A stretch of DNA of 27,881 nt from CAYOVG01 sp964407285 (GTDB lineage Bacteria > Desulfobacterota > Syntrophobacteria > Syntrophobacterales > Syntrophobacteraceae), in assembly GCA_964407285.1 (NCBI GenBank), contig CAYOVG010000042.1:1-27881 (forward strand), written 5' to 3'. The position numbers were made by a program, and so were the translations under genes. Every line of letters begins with the position of its first letter. The first letter of the stretch is position 1. This document shows, piece by piece, positions 1 to 7,959 of the stretch. The notes beneath the pieces were generated by a model, which had not been told where the DNA came from, searched no databases, and saw nothing but the letters and a program-made list of their open reading frames with translations.

Positions 1-150
1 AAAAAAAGAGGGAAAGGAATCCAGGAGTTCCGAAGCATCCAGCGAATCCAGGGCAATAGCCACTCTATTGCCCCGGGCGCTTAGTCCCCGGGCCAGCTGG
101 ACATTATAGACCCCCAGACCGAATGAGATAGAAAACAGAAAGGGATTCAT
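1..150 (-). CDS. Partial gene, N-terminal 50 codons, probable glycosyltransferase
   Basis: An open frame starts with ATG at 150 and runs without a stop to the window edge, so only the first 50 residues are visible. A good ribosome binding site (GGAG) lies about 8 bases upstream of the ATG. The translation begins MNPFLFSISF and continues with GVYNVQLARGLSARGNRV, which fits the N-terminal strand-loop-helix of GT-B (family 4) glycosyltransferases, where a glycine-rich loop is followed by a helix ending in a LA..L..RGH.V-like motif. It lies 84 bases downstream of the acetyltransferase gene on the same strand, consistent with the same polysaccharide operon. The reading frame is directly visible; the function is inferred from a short segment and context, and another sugar-nucleotide enzyme cannot be excluded. 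Confidence 0.5.
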   Translation of the reverse strand, partial: MNPFLFSISFGLGVYNVQLARGLSARGNRVAIALDSLDASELLDSFPSFF

Positions 151-234
151 CGCACTTTCTCCACACCGCCCCCCGGCCGAATGCGCCGGCCCGCCGCCAC
201 ACGCGAAAGAGCGGTTCCGCGCATTTGGGGGCGG

Positions 235-1977
235 TCAGTCCACGGGCGCGGGCGCCGGACTGCGTTTATCCGCGTCGACGGGGGCAAAATCGCTCCACCG
301 CTTGCGCCGGCCCAGTATGCATGATTCATGAATGGACCCTTCGTACTTCCAGCCCAGTTCCTCCAGTACCCCACGCGTAGCGGCGCACCCGTCCGGCACG
401 GGCAGGACAATCCGTTCGACGCCGCCGATCCCGGACGCATCGCGCAGGATCGTACCGACAAGCGCCATCGCCGTCTCCGTCCTTTCCCATGCTTCGGGAA
501 CCATGCAGACATCCGGCAACAGCGTACCGTCGCCCCACTGCCGGCATTCCGGGAACCGCCCGGCCGGGAATGCTTCTTCCGCTACGGGCCGCTCCGCCAG
601 CCAGCCGAAATGAACCAGCCGTCCATCCTCCACCGCCGTATAGACATGCTGCTCGTCCTCGAAGCGCGCAACCGCCGCCGAGAAGAACTCCCGCCGCGAT
701 GGTTCGTCCGGCGACATGGGCCGATACTGCAGCAGCGCTTCGATGTTGTCGCGCCGGACGAGCGGCGATGGGACCATCCGCCCCGCCTCCGCCACGCCGA
801 TGGAATAGATGCGCGTATGATCGATCGAACTCACCCATTTGCGCATACCCGCCAGGGTAGCGCGTAGCGCGGCAGGGCGCAACCCGTTCTTCACCTTTCC
901 GACGCTATCCAGGTCGATCTTCAGCGATTTCAACACCTTCCTCACCACGTCCCGAACACGTTCCGCAGCCGCTTTCCTTGCACGGTCGCGAGCATCGGCG
1001 AAAATGGCGAGAGTGTGCACCCGGTCCCAAGCATTGGCAAAGCGTTCCTTGTACGTGTCTCCGCCGGACGTCAGATCGAACTGATCGAACCCTTCCTCCA
1101 GCAGCATGCGAGACAGGAACAACATGTGGAGTTTTGCCGGCGAATGCTTGGCCAGCCACGGATCATGATATATTATCCCGAGCTGCAACTCCTTTTTGCT
1201 TGGAACACCCAGGTGGAACGACGCGACCGTATCGCCGACCGTCATTACGGTCACATGGAGCAACCCCGGCACTCGCATCATGTCGCGGTGAAACGCCATT
1301 TTCAGGCGGTCGTTCAGAAACGGCGTCGCGCCGTGCACGGCGCCGTGCCGTAAGTTGTAGCCCGGCACGATCCGCGCGAACAGATCGTCGAATTCGGCCG
1401 GATCGCGGACACGGCGAAATTCGAGCTTTCCGAGCTTCTCGAGCCGTTTCATCTTGCTCTTGTTACCGCTCTTGCGCAAGGATTCGGCGATGGCCTTCCC
1501 GTCACCCAATTTCATCAGGGGCCGCGGATGCGATTTCAGCATACAGCATGCGCCCGCCTCGCCCGAACGGGTCCACTCCGTGGGCGCCCCAGGAGGAAGA
1601 TATTCGAACTGCAGCGGCGAACCGCCCATCAGCGGGCGAATCTCCGGGAGAGCGCCCAGGATGAACGTCTCTCCCTCCTCCGGCGTTGCGATCCAGGACT
1701 TATACTCCGCATGCCACATTCCCGCGACGGCGAGGCCGTATTCCGTCGACGCCGCCAACGGCAGCAAACCGCACAGCCCGCCGTCGCGACTCAGCCCCAG
1801 CACGAGCACCGGCTCCACCACTTCACGGTACCTGTCGCACCAGCCCGCCACGAACCCCGGCCCCTGAAAGGATGTCGCCCAGGGACAGGACCTCAGCAGT
1901 TCCTCCCATTGCCGGAGGAAGCTTTCATCCGAGAGCAACGCCCGGGCCGAAGGACCCCGTACGATTTCGATCCGCAT
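235..1977 (-). CDS. Tandem GNAT acyltransferase, CelD/FemAB-like, in polysaccharide locus
   Basis: About 580 residues. The N-terminal half (about 1-330) looks like the CelD/BcsL-FemAB type GNAT family (Acetyltransf_6): an early WATSFQGPGFV segment, a basic stretch KSGNKSKMKRLEKLG, then FHLGV and DQFDLTSGGDTYKERFAN near the end of the domain. The C-terminal part (about 390-560) has a second GNAT-like pattern, with strands in HVYTAVEDGRLVHFGWL and LPDVCMVPE, a helix, and a closing ELGWKYEGSI strand. Such proteins transfer acyl or aminoacyl groups to sugars or peptidoglycan precursors, and the neighbours point to polysaccharide decoration. I chose ATG 1977; a GTG at 1986 is an alternative, and the GGAG sequence sits close to either start. 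Substrate is unknown. Fusion of two acyltransferase domains is my reading of the sequence and needs structural confirmation. Confidence 0.7.
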   Translation of the reverse strand: MRIEIVRGPSARALLSDESFLRQWEELLRSCPWATSFQGPGFVAGWCDRYREVVEPVLVLGLSRDGGLCGLLPLAASTEYGLAVAGMWHAEYKSWIATPEEGETFILGALPEIRPLMGGSPLQFEYLPPGAPTEWTRSGEAGACCMLKSHPRPLMKLGDGKAIAESLRKSGNKSKMKRLEKLGKLEFRRVRDPAEFDDLFARIVPGYNLRHGAVHGATPFLNDRLKMAFHRDMMRVPGLLHVTVMTVGDTVASFHLGVPSKKELQLGIIYHDPWLAKHSPAKLHMLFLSRMLLEEGFDQFDLTSGGDTYKERFANAWDRVHTLAIFADARDRARKAAAERVRDVVRKVLKSLKIDLDSVGKVKNGLRPAALRATLAGMRKWVSSIDHTRIYSIGVAEAGRMVPSPLVRRDNIEALLQYRPMSPDEPSRREFFSAAVARFEDEQHVYTAVEDGRLVHFGWLAERPVAEEAFPAGRFPECRQWGDGTLLPDVCMVPEAWERTETAMALVGTILRDASGIGGVERIVLPVPDGCAATRGVLEELGWKYEGSIHESCILGRRKRWSDFAPVDADKRSPAPAPVD

Positions 1978-2007
1978 CTTCTCCACTTTCCCCAGCGCGT
2001 CGGAGAT

Positions 2008-3504
2008 TCAACTCGATTTCGACGATTTCGCCGACAGAGTCATCCAACCGGCTTTAATCACCGCCAGCGCCATTCCGAACCGTATCCAGACATCGTTCGT
2101 GATGAATATGTAGTCAAAGTCAAAAAGGCGGTTAATGCAATATCCTATGAGACTGCCGACCAGACCCAGCGCAATGTAAGGCGTCGTCGATTCGGTCGGC
2201 GAGCGGCCGACACGCAGCAACTTGATCACCACATACATGATAAGAAAAAGCAGAAGCAGCAGCGCCGGTATGCCGAGTTCCGACGCCACGAGCAGGAATT
2301 CGTTGTGCACCGGCCACGGGAATTTGTAGGTAACGGCATCCGGAGTGAAATCGTACTGATTGGCGACACTTGTGTAATTCGCGAGGCCGACTCCCCAAAA
2401 CGGGTTCTTATAAATCATGGCTGCCGCCACCATGGCCATGGGAATGCGGATACCAGCCGCATTGTTGTCGTCTTCGAACAGCCGATTCCTGATGGGTTCC
2501 ACAAATACAATGAGGGATACGACAAAAATCACCAGCGCCGAGGTCAGGACGAGAAAAGTACCGAAAGCCTGTTTTGTTTTGCGCACGCGGCATAAGAAAA
2601 TGGTCAGTCCGCTCCCCGCCAGCAACCCTATCCAGCCGGCCCTGGAGTAGGTGATGATGAGCAGCAGCACTCCCATGACGCATGCGGGAAGGACGAAGAG
2701 TCGCTTGATTGCGGGCTTGATCGGCGCAAACAGGAGCGCAAACCCGAAAGGGAGCACCGATACCAGGTACACGGAAAGGCTGTTCGGGGAGCCGAGAGTT
2801 CCTCCCACTCTGCCCAGTTCGTAATAACCGGCCAGTGCGTTGACGAACCCGGCATTTTCGCCGAACACCTCCAATCCCAGAAGCCCTCCCGCAAATTGCT
2901 GGAGAAAACCCACGATCGTCTGAACGACAACCGTGCTCAGAAATGCGTACGCCACAAAGAGAATGGTGTCGTCTTTATCATTAAGAGTATTACCGAGATA
3001 AACAAACACAAACCACGATTCCAGGAACTTCGCCATTATGGTGAATTTGATGAGATCGGGGTAAAGACAGCGTCCCATTCCAACTAATGCGACGATCCAA
3101 ATCAAAAGAAAAGGTATGGTAACGGCCGGGAACAGATCGATATTAGGTCGTACGATGAAGATCTGCCGTATTGTCCAACTGAACAGAAGATAAAAGAACG
3201 GTATCTCCCACATGGAAATGCTCAGCCCGACGACCGGCAATATCACCGATGTTTCGAAATAGATGGGGTGGTAATCCAGGTGGATCGGCACGAAGAAAAT
3301 CATCATAAAGAGCGAAAAGAGATACTTCTGAGCAGAGGGAAGAATCAGGATGAGCGAGGCGCCGAGCGGTATCGACAGGAGAAAGACAAGCCACTTACCA
3401 CCCATCTGAGACGACCGGATGAGGAGAAAACTGCCGATCATGCCCAGCAGAAGGATGATGGATATATCTCTAACCGTAACTAGATTCAAAATCCTGGCGT
3501 TCAT
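2008..3504 (-). CDS. O-antigen ligase/polymerase family (Wzy/WaaL-like) membrane protein
   Basis: 498 residues with about ten to twelve hydrophobic segments, beginning with DISIILLLGMIGSFLLI. Family features are a large loop between late membrane segments, the GRVGGTLGSPNSLSVY region followed by membrane helices, and the motif PVHNEFLLVASELGIP, which corresponds to the conserved H-N-x-x-L of the Wzy_C/O-antigen ligase family. These inner-membrane enzymes either polymerise lipid-linked repeat units or ligate glycan to lipid A or another acceptor at the periplasmic face; sequence alone does not separate the two. The ATG at 3504 is preceded by a modest GAGAG. It lies between the secreted 180-residue-class protein and the acetyltransferase gene, all on one strand, so it is probably part of the same operon for exopolysaccharide assembly. 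Confidence 0.8.
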   Translation of the reverse strand: MNARILNLVTVRDISIILLLGMIGSFLLIRSSQMGGKWLVFLLSIPLGASLILILPSAQKYLFSLFMMIFFVPIHLDYHPIYFETSVILPVVGLSISMWEIPFFYLLFSWTIRQIFIVRPNIDLFPAVTIPFLLIWIVALVGMGRCLYPDLIKFTIMAKFLESWFVFVYLGNTLNDKDDTILFVAYAFLSTVVVQTIVGFLQQFAGGLLGLEVFGENAGFVNALAGYYELGRVGGTLGSPNSLSVYLVSVLPFGFALLFAPIKPAIKRLFVLPACVMGVLLLIITYSRAGWIGLLAGSGLTIFLCRVRKTKQAFGTFLVLTSALVIFVVSLIVFVEPIRNRLFEDDNNAAGIRIPMAMVAAAMIYKNPFWGVGLANYTSVANQYDFTPDAVTYKFPWPVHNEFLLVASELGIPALLLLLFLIMYVVIKLLRVGRSPTESTTPYIALGLVGSLIGYCINRLFDFDYIFITNDVWIRFGMALAVIKAGWMTLSAKSSKSS

Positions 3505-3591
3505 CTCTCAATTCCGGTCTCGAGCCTGGCAAGGCGGTAATCTGAATATAAAAGGAACAAGATGCCGGCAGCACGATTCGCCACATCGGCG

Positions 3592-4113
3592 TCACGGCGC
3601 TTCGCGGTTGTCCGAATGCGGTTTGAGGGGGTAGAGCCGTTTGTACCGCAGGATCTGGAACTCCGCGTCACCCTCGATCGCCTGAAACCGGATTTTCGAA
3701 CAAACATTGTTGTTGCACCTGCGGCGCGGCGTCCAGTAACTGCTGGTCCAGAACCGAACGGGCTCCCTCAAATCATGATCGGACCAGACCATCTTGAAGT
3801 CCCTCAGGGAAGTAGGCTCGCTGACCAATATGGCGACCGAGGAGGGACGGGACATCGGTCGAATCTGGACTAAGATGTCACTGTCCTTGTTCATCTCGAA
3901 CGTGAAGTAGGACACGAATTCCTTATTGTTCCGGCTGATATGGTAAGTAAGACCCGGAACCGACTGGGTCCCATGAAATCTGCGCCGTCTCTCGGACATA
4001 TAGTCCCGTTCGGTGTAATCGACCTGGGCCGTGACATCGCCCGCAAACAGGATGATGCAGAGCAAAACGAGGAAAGCCGGACGTGGAATTGATTTGAATT
4101 CAGCCATATGCAT
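3592..4113 (-). CDS. Small secreted protein of unknown function in polysaccharide locus
   Basis: About 173 residues. I do not recognise the family. After a short basic start, a hydrophobic stretch FLVLLCIILFAGDVTAQ forms a clear Sec signal peptide with likely cleavage after TA, leaving a periplasmic or secreted domain. The mature part is predicted to be strand-rich (YFTFEMNKDSDILVQIRP) and ends with two cysteines in RRRCNNNVCSKI that could form a disulfide. Start choice: ATG 4113 has GAGG about 9 bases upstream; ATG 4107 and TTG 4134 are alternatives, the last overlapping the preceding gene's stop. It follows the glycosyltransferase stop by 17 bases and precedes the Wzy/WaaL-like gene by 87, so it is probably an accessory protein of polysaccharide assembly or export. 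That role is inferred from position only. Confidence 0.6.
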   Translation of the reverse strand: MHMAEFKSIPRPAFLVLLCIILFAGDVTAQVDYTERDYMSERRRRFHGTQSVPGLTYHISRNNKEFVSYFTFEMNKDSDILVQIRPMSRPSSVAILVSEPTSLRDFKMVWSDHDLREPVRFWTSSYWTPRRRCNNNVCSKIRFQAIEGDAEFQILRYKRLYPLKPHSDNREAP

Positions 4114-4130
4114 TGCGCCGCGCCTCGTTC

Positions 4131-5360
4131 TCAATGGATGGATTCGAGTTCTTCCAAAAAAATATCCCTCAGCAACCGGGCGTTCTTATTGATGTCGAAC
4201 ACGTTCTCGCAGCACCTTCGGGCACGCGAGCCCATCTCCGCGATGAGCCGGGGAGTTTCGGCAAACCGCTCGAGACTCTGAGCCAGGCCTTCGGCCGACC
4301 TTGCGGGGAAGAGAACGCCCGTCCCGCCATCCTCCACGATTTCGGGCAGAGCGGTAATGCGCGGCGCCACCACCGGCCGGGCCATCGCCATGGCTTCTAT
4401 GGCCGTCATCGGGGTCCCCTCGCTCAAAGACGAAAGCACCATGACATGAGCCCAGTTAAAAAGCCCCGCGACTTCCTCCTCATGAAGCGGCCCCGTGAAC
4501 TCCACGCAGTCACGCAGGTCCAGCCGGGAAACCAGGTCCTCCAGTTCCCGCCTCCTTGGGCCTCCCCCCACGATTTTACAGTGAAACGCCGTTCCCCCCT
4601 TCTTCAACAGGCCACAGGCTGCTATGAGGATCTCGTGGCCCTTTACGGGATGGAGCCGGGCCACATTCAGAATACGCAGGGGCGGTCCCGGCGCGGGCTC
4701 CGCCGGATCGGCCCATACCCCGCGATCCAGCTCCAGCCCCAGCCGGACGAGATGGAAACGCTGCTGCAACAAGGAAGGATAACGGACCTTCAAGTCCTCT
4801 ATATGGTAACGGCAATTGGAGACGATGAAACCCGCCGACCGCAGCTTCTCCTCCTGGAGCGGCTGCGGCAGGAGCGCATCCGAGCCGTGTATGCTCACGC
4901 TGTAAGGCATTCCCGTCATGGCGTTCAGGAACACCGCCACGCCCGCGGCGCCGAAAGCGAAATGTACATGGACGTGCGCCACATCCTTTTCGGCGAAGTA
5001 ATCCGCAAGAACCATCGCCCCCAGGAAGTAGGCGCAGTACCTGTAGAGACTTCCGGGAGACGCGATCGAAAGCGAAACGAGGAGTTTCACGCCCCGGAGA
5101 AAACGGGACGGCGATCCCGAAAAGAACCTCCAAACGCTCCTCCGGCAGTCGGCGGCCCGGAAAGGACGGACATAGAATGTCTCCCGAAGGAGTCCCGCAT
5201 CCCCGGGATGAAAATCCCCGCTCTCGGGCGGGCGCCACGAAACCAGGACCGGGTCCACTCCCAACCGTTTGAGAGCGTAGACCTCCCTTTGCAGAAAAGT
5301 CGTGGAAAGTCCTGGAAAGATATCGAAAAAATATGCAAGCTTGCCCATGCGTTCTTCCAT
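4131..5360 (-). CDS. Family 4 glycosyltransferase (GT-B fold)
   Basis: About 409 residues starting MEERMGKLAYFFD. The N-terminal domain has the acceptor-side motif SIHGSD (about 156-161). The C-terminal domain has the typical order for GT4: NVARLHPVKGHE (about 232-243), VGGGPRRRELE (about 264-274), and the E-x7-E nucleotide-sugar motif in SSLSEGTPMTAIEAM with Glu314 and Glu322, followed by ARPVVA. It should transfer a sugar from an NDP or GDP donor to a growing lipid-linked glycan at the cytosolic face. Start: the ATG at 5360 is preceded by GGGAG at about 8 bases; the reading frame is open up to 5453 but has no comparable site there, and ATG 5348 is a second option. It is the first visible gene of the polysaccharide cluster and lies 212 bases downstream of the pst operon on the same strand. 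Confidence 0.88.
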   Translation of the reverse strand: MEERMGKLAYFFDIFPGLSTTFLQREVYALKRLGVDPVLVSWRPPESGDFHPGDAGLLRETFYVRPFRAADCRRSVWRFFSGSPSRFLRGVKLLVSLSIASPGSLYRYCAYFLGAMVLADYFAEKDVAHVHVHFAFGAAGVAVFLNAMTGMPYSVSIHGSDALLPQPLQEEKLRSAGFIVSNCRYHIEDLKVRYPSLLQQRFHLVRLGLELDRGVWADPAEPAPGPPLRILNVARLHPVKGHEILIAACGLLKKGGTAFHCKIVGGGPRRRELEDLVSRLDLRDCVEFTGPLHEEEVAGLFNWAHVMVLSSLSEGTPMTAIEAMAMARPVVAPRITALPEIVEDGGTGVLFPARSAEGLAQSLERFAETPRLIAEMGSRARRCCENVFDINKNARLLRDIFLEELESIH

Positions 5361-5572
5361 TGTTCGCACTCCCGCCCTTCTTCGGACGGATACACTCGCC
5401 GGGGAGAATGCGGACCGTAGCGCGGCATTTCTCGAAAGACACTCGTGGCCCATTGCTGAAACAGGGAGTAAGGACGTAAGAACGCGCTCATCGTCCCCGG
5501 CAATCTTGAAGCTTCTTCAAAGGGATGTCAACAGGTATTATGGCTTGTTTCAAGACATTCAAAGGCGACGCG

Positions 5573-6325
5573 TCATCCCGCGCGGCCGGTTATGTAATCT
5601 TCGGTAAGCTGTTGGGCCGGCCGGGTAAAGATCGTTTCGGTGGCGTCGAATTCCACCAGTTTTCCCAGCCAGAAAAACCCCGTTTGATCGGAAACGCGGG
5701 CTGCCTGCTGCATGTTGTGAGTGACCACCACGATGGTGTAGTTTTCCTTGAGCGCCCACATCAATTCTTCTACCTGCTTCGTGGCGATGGGGTCGAGCGC
5801 CGAGCACGGCTCATCCATCAGGATGACTTCAGGCCTTACCGCAATGGTGCGTGCTATGCACAGCCGCTGCTGTTGCCCCAGGGAGAGACCCTGGGCATCC
5901 CGTTTGAGCCTGTCCTTCACCTCTTCCCACAGGGCCGCCCGCTGGAGGCTCTCCTCCACCAGGGCATCCAGGTCGCTCTTCTTGCGCTGTCCAAGAACGC
6001 GCGGACCGAAAGCCACATTGTCGTAGATCGACTGGGGGAAAGGATTGGGGCGCTGAAACACCATGCCCACTCTCATCCGCAGTTCGACGACATTGACACC
6101 CGGTTCATAAATGTTCCGGCCGTCCAGCAGTACGCCACCCTCGGCGCGCGCGCCGTAAATGGTGTCGTTCATGCGATTCAGACATCGCAGAAACGTCGAC
6201 TTGCCGCACCCGGACGGCCCGATGAGGGCCGTTATTTCTTTTTCCCGGATGGCGACCGAGATGTCCTCGAGGGCGAGATGATCGCCGTAATAGAAGTTGA
6301 GGCGTTCTACCTTTATCTTATCCAT
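5573..6325 (-). CDS. pstB: Phosphate ABC transporter ATPase PstB, first of two (variant signature)
   Basis: 250 residues, the usual PstB length. Seen: Walker A GPSGCGKST (about 36-44), Q-loop VFQRPNPFP with Gln91, ABC signature LSLGQQQRL (about 147-154), Walker B VILMDEP (Asp171, Glu172), D-loop SALDP, and H-loop THNMQQAARVSD. The PstB-specific RLCIAR and PNPFP elements make the assignment strong. The ABC signature is altered: the usual LSGGQ reads LSLGQ. As the last gene of the pst operon it starts 9 bases after the stop of the other pstB. Together with PstC and PstA it should energise phosphate uptake across the inner membrane. No phoU follows within the window, which is unusual for a pst operon. 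See findings for the complementary alteration in the partner ATPase. Confidence 0.93.
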   Translation of the reverse strand: MDKIKVERLNFYYGDHLALEDISVAIREKEITALIGPSGCGKSTFLRCLNRMNDTIYGARAEGGVLLDGRNIYEPGVNVVELRMRVGMVFQRPNPFPQSIYDNVAFGPRVLGQRKKSDLDALVEESLQRAALWEEVKDRLKRDAQGLSLGQQQRLCIARTIAVRPEVILMDEPCSALDPIATKQVEELMWALKENYTIVVVTHNMQQAARVSDQTGFFWLGKLVEFDATETIFTRPAQQLTEDYITGRAG

Positions 6326-6334
6326 CGGTCCAGG

Positions 6335-7096
6335 TTATCCGAATCTTCCCGTGACATAGTCTTCCGTGCGCTTGTCGGAGGGGTTGGTGAAAACATCCGT
6401 TCCCGGCCTGTATTCTATCAGTTCGCCCATCAGGAAGAACGCGGCGTGATCGGCCACGCGAGCCGCCTGCTGAACGCTGTGAGGCACGATGATGATCGTA
6501 TACTGCTGCTTCAATTCAAAGAGCGACTCTTCCACTTTCCTGGTGGAGATGGGATCGAGCCCCGAAGTGGGTTCGTCCAGAAGCAGCACTTCGGGAGAAA
6601 GGGCCAGACTGCGTGCAATGCAAAGCCTCTGCTGCTGCCCTCCCGAGAGCGCCACGGCGGGACTCCCGAGGCGGTCCTTCACCTCATCCCACAGAGCGGC
6701 CTGCGTCAGGCTTCGCGCCACGATATCATCCAGTTCCGATTGATCGTGAATGCCCGCCAGTTGCGGGCCGTACGCCACGTTATCGTAGATGGTGCCCGGC
6801 AGCGGCAACGGAAGGGCGAAGACCATGCCTATGCGCCTGCGAAGGCGGGGTACGTCCACCCCCGGCGCGTAGATGTCGTTGCCGTCCACCAGTATCCGCC
6901 CCTCCATCCTGGTCCCGTCCACAAGATCGTTCAGACGGTTGATGAGGCGCAGCAGAGTCGTCTTACCGCCTCCGGCGGGGCCGAAGAAGACCGTGACGGC
7001 GCCGGAGGGGATATCCAGCGACACGTTGCGCACGGCGGCTTTGTCTTCATAATAGTAACCGACGTTTTCAATCTGTATTTTCGGATTGACTGCCAT
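6335..7096 (-). CDS. pstB: Phosphate ABC transporter ATPase PstB, second copy (variant Q-loop)
   Basis: 253 residues. Seen: Walker A GPAGGGKTT (about 39-47), canonical signature LSGGQQQRL (about 150-158), Walker B VLLLDEP (Asp174, Glu175), D-loop SGLDP and H-loop residue His206 in VPHSVQQAARVAD. The Q-loop is abnormal: where PstB has VFQ-P-PFP, this reads VFALPLPLP, so the glutamine that contacts Mg/ATP and the permease is an alanine (Ala94). The ATG at 7096 is decided by AGGAGGG about 10 bases upstream, which overlaps the pstA stop; an upstream extension of the frame across pstA is spurious. It sits 17 bases after pstA and 9 before the other pstB. It probably works with the other PstB as a heterodimer; both being separate homodimers is the alternative. 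Confidence 0.9.
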   Translation of the reverse strand: MAVNPKIQIENVGYYYEDKAAVRNVSLDIPSGAVTVFFGPAGGGKTTLLRLINRLNDLVDGTRMEGRILVDGNDIYAPGVDVPRLRRRIGMVFALPLPLPGTIYDNVAYGPQLAGIHDQSELDDIVARSLTQAALWDEVKDRLGSPAVALSGGQQQRLCIARSLALSPEVLLLDEPTSGLDPISTRKVEESLFELKQQYTIIIVPHSVQQAARVADHAAFFLMGELIEYRPGTDVFTNPSDKRTEDYVTGRFG

Positions 7097-7113
7097 GTCG
7101 TTGTTCCGCCCTC

Positions 7114-7959
7114 CTACCACTGTCTTTTCCGCCTGTAGTAGCTCCGGATGAGCGTGGCCATAATGCTCATGGAAAGCACGAGAATCAGCAACACCAGCGC
7201 GGTCCCGTACTGAATCTTGACGGGCATTCCCGGCACCTGCGTGCTGATGACGTAAAGATGGTAGGGCAGCGACATCGTCTGGTCGAAAGGCGACTGGGGC
7301 AGGCGAGGAAGGTAGAAAGCCGCGACGGTAAAGAGGATCGGCGCCGTTTCCCCGGCAGCCCGCAGCAATCCGAGAATGATGCCGGTAATGATCCCCGGAA
7401 GGGCCTGAGGGAGAATAATATGTCGAATGCCCTGCCAGCGCGTTCCGCCGAGGCTCGCGCTCACCGTTCGAAACTCCATGGGCACGGCCCTCAACGCCTC
7501 TTCCGACGTGCTCATGATGATCGGCAGAGTCATAATGGCCAGGGTGAGCGAACCCGCAAGGATGGACGTACCCATCTTCATGAAGAGCACGAACATTCCC
7601 AGACCGAACAGACCATAGACCACGGAGGGTATGCCCGCCAGATTCACCAGCGCCAGCCTTATGGCGCGGGTAAGCATCGTGTCCCGGGCGTATTCGGCCA
7701 GGTATATGGTGCCTGCAACCCCGACGGGGATCGAGGCGAGCGCGGTGCCCAGCGTGAGCAGCAACGTGCCCACGATGGCCGGAAAGATGCCGCCGTCTTT
7801 CATTCCGTCGTGAGGCATGGCCGTGAGGAATTCCCATGAGAGCGCCCCCGCCCCGCGCACCACGATAACGCCGATTACCAGCAGGATCGGGAGCACCACC
7901 ACCAGCGAGACGAAGCCCAGGAAAACGAAGCCCACCCACTGTACCGTGAAGCGGTTCAT
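7114..7959 (-). CDS. pstA: Phosphate ABC transporter permease PstA
   Basis: 281 residues with six predicted membrane segments, starting with WVGFVFLGFVSLVVVLPILL. The cytoplasmic coupling (EAA) loop is visible as TSEEALRAVPMEFRTVSASLGGTRWQ, followed by LPQALPGIITGIILGLLRAAGETAPILF, which is characteristic of PstA. It forms the inner-membrane channel for phosphate with PstC and docks the PstB ATPases. The start ATG shares one base with the pstC stop (TGATG) and is preceded by GGAGG in the pstC coding end, so the two are translationally coupled. Length and motifs are normal for the family. Confidence 0.95.
   Translation of the reverse strand: MNRFTVQWVGFVFLGFVSLVVVLPILLVIGVIVVRGAGALSWEFLTAMPHDGMKDGGIFPAIVGTLLLTLGTALASIPVGVAGTIYLAEYARDTMLTRAIRLALVNLAGIPSVVYGLFGLGMFVLFMKMGTSILAGSLTLAIMTLPIIMSTSEEALRAVPMEFRTVSASLGGTRWQGIRHIILPQALPGIITGIILGLLRAAGETAPILFTVAAFYLPRLPQSPFDQTMSLPYHLYVISTQVPGMPVKIQYGTALVLLILVLSMSIMATLIRSYYRRKRQW

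Noticed and set aside
4113..7138. Long plus-strand open frames opposite the glycosyltransferase and pstB genes
   Set aside because: They mirror well-recognised minus-strand genes and resemble no protein family.
6335..7939. A 534-codon open frame covering the proximal pstB and most of pstA
   Set aside because: The upstream half is a shadow of pstA in another frame. The pstB protein begins at 7096, with its own AGGAGGG and full-length family similarity.
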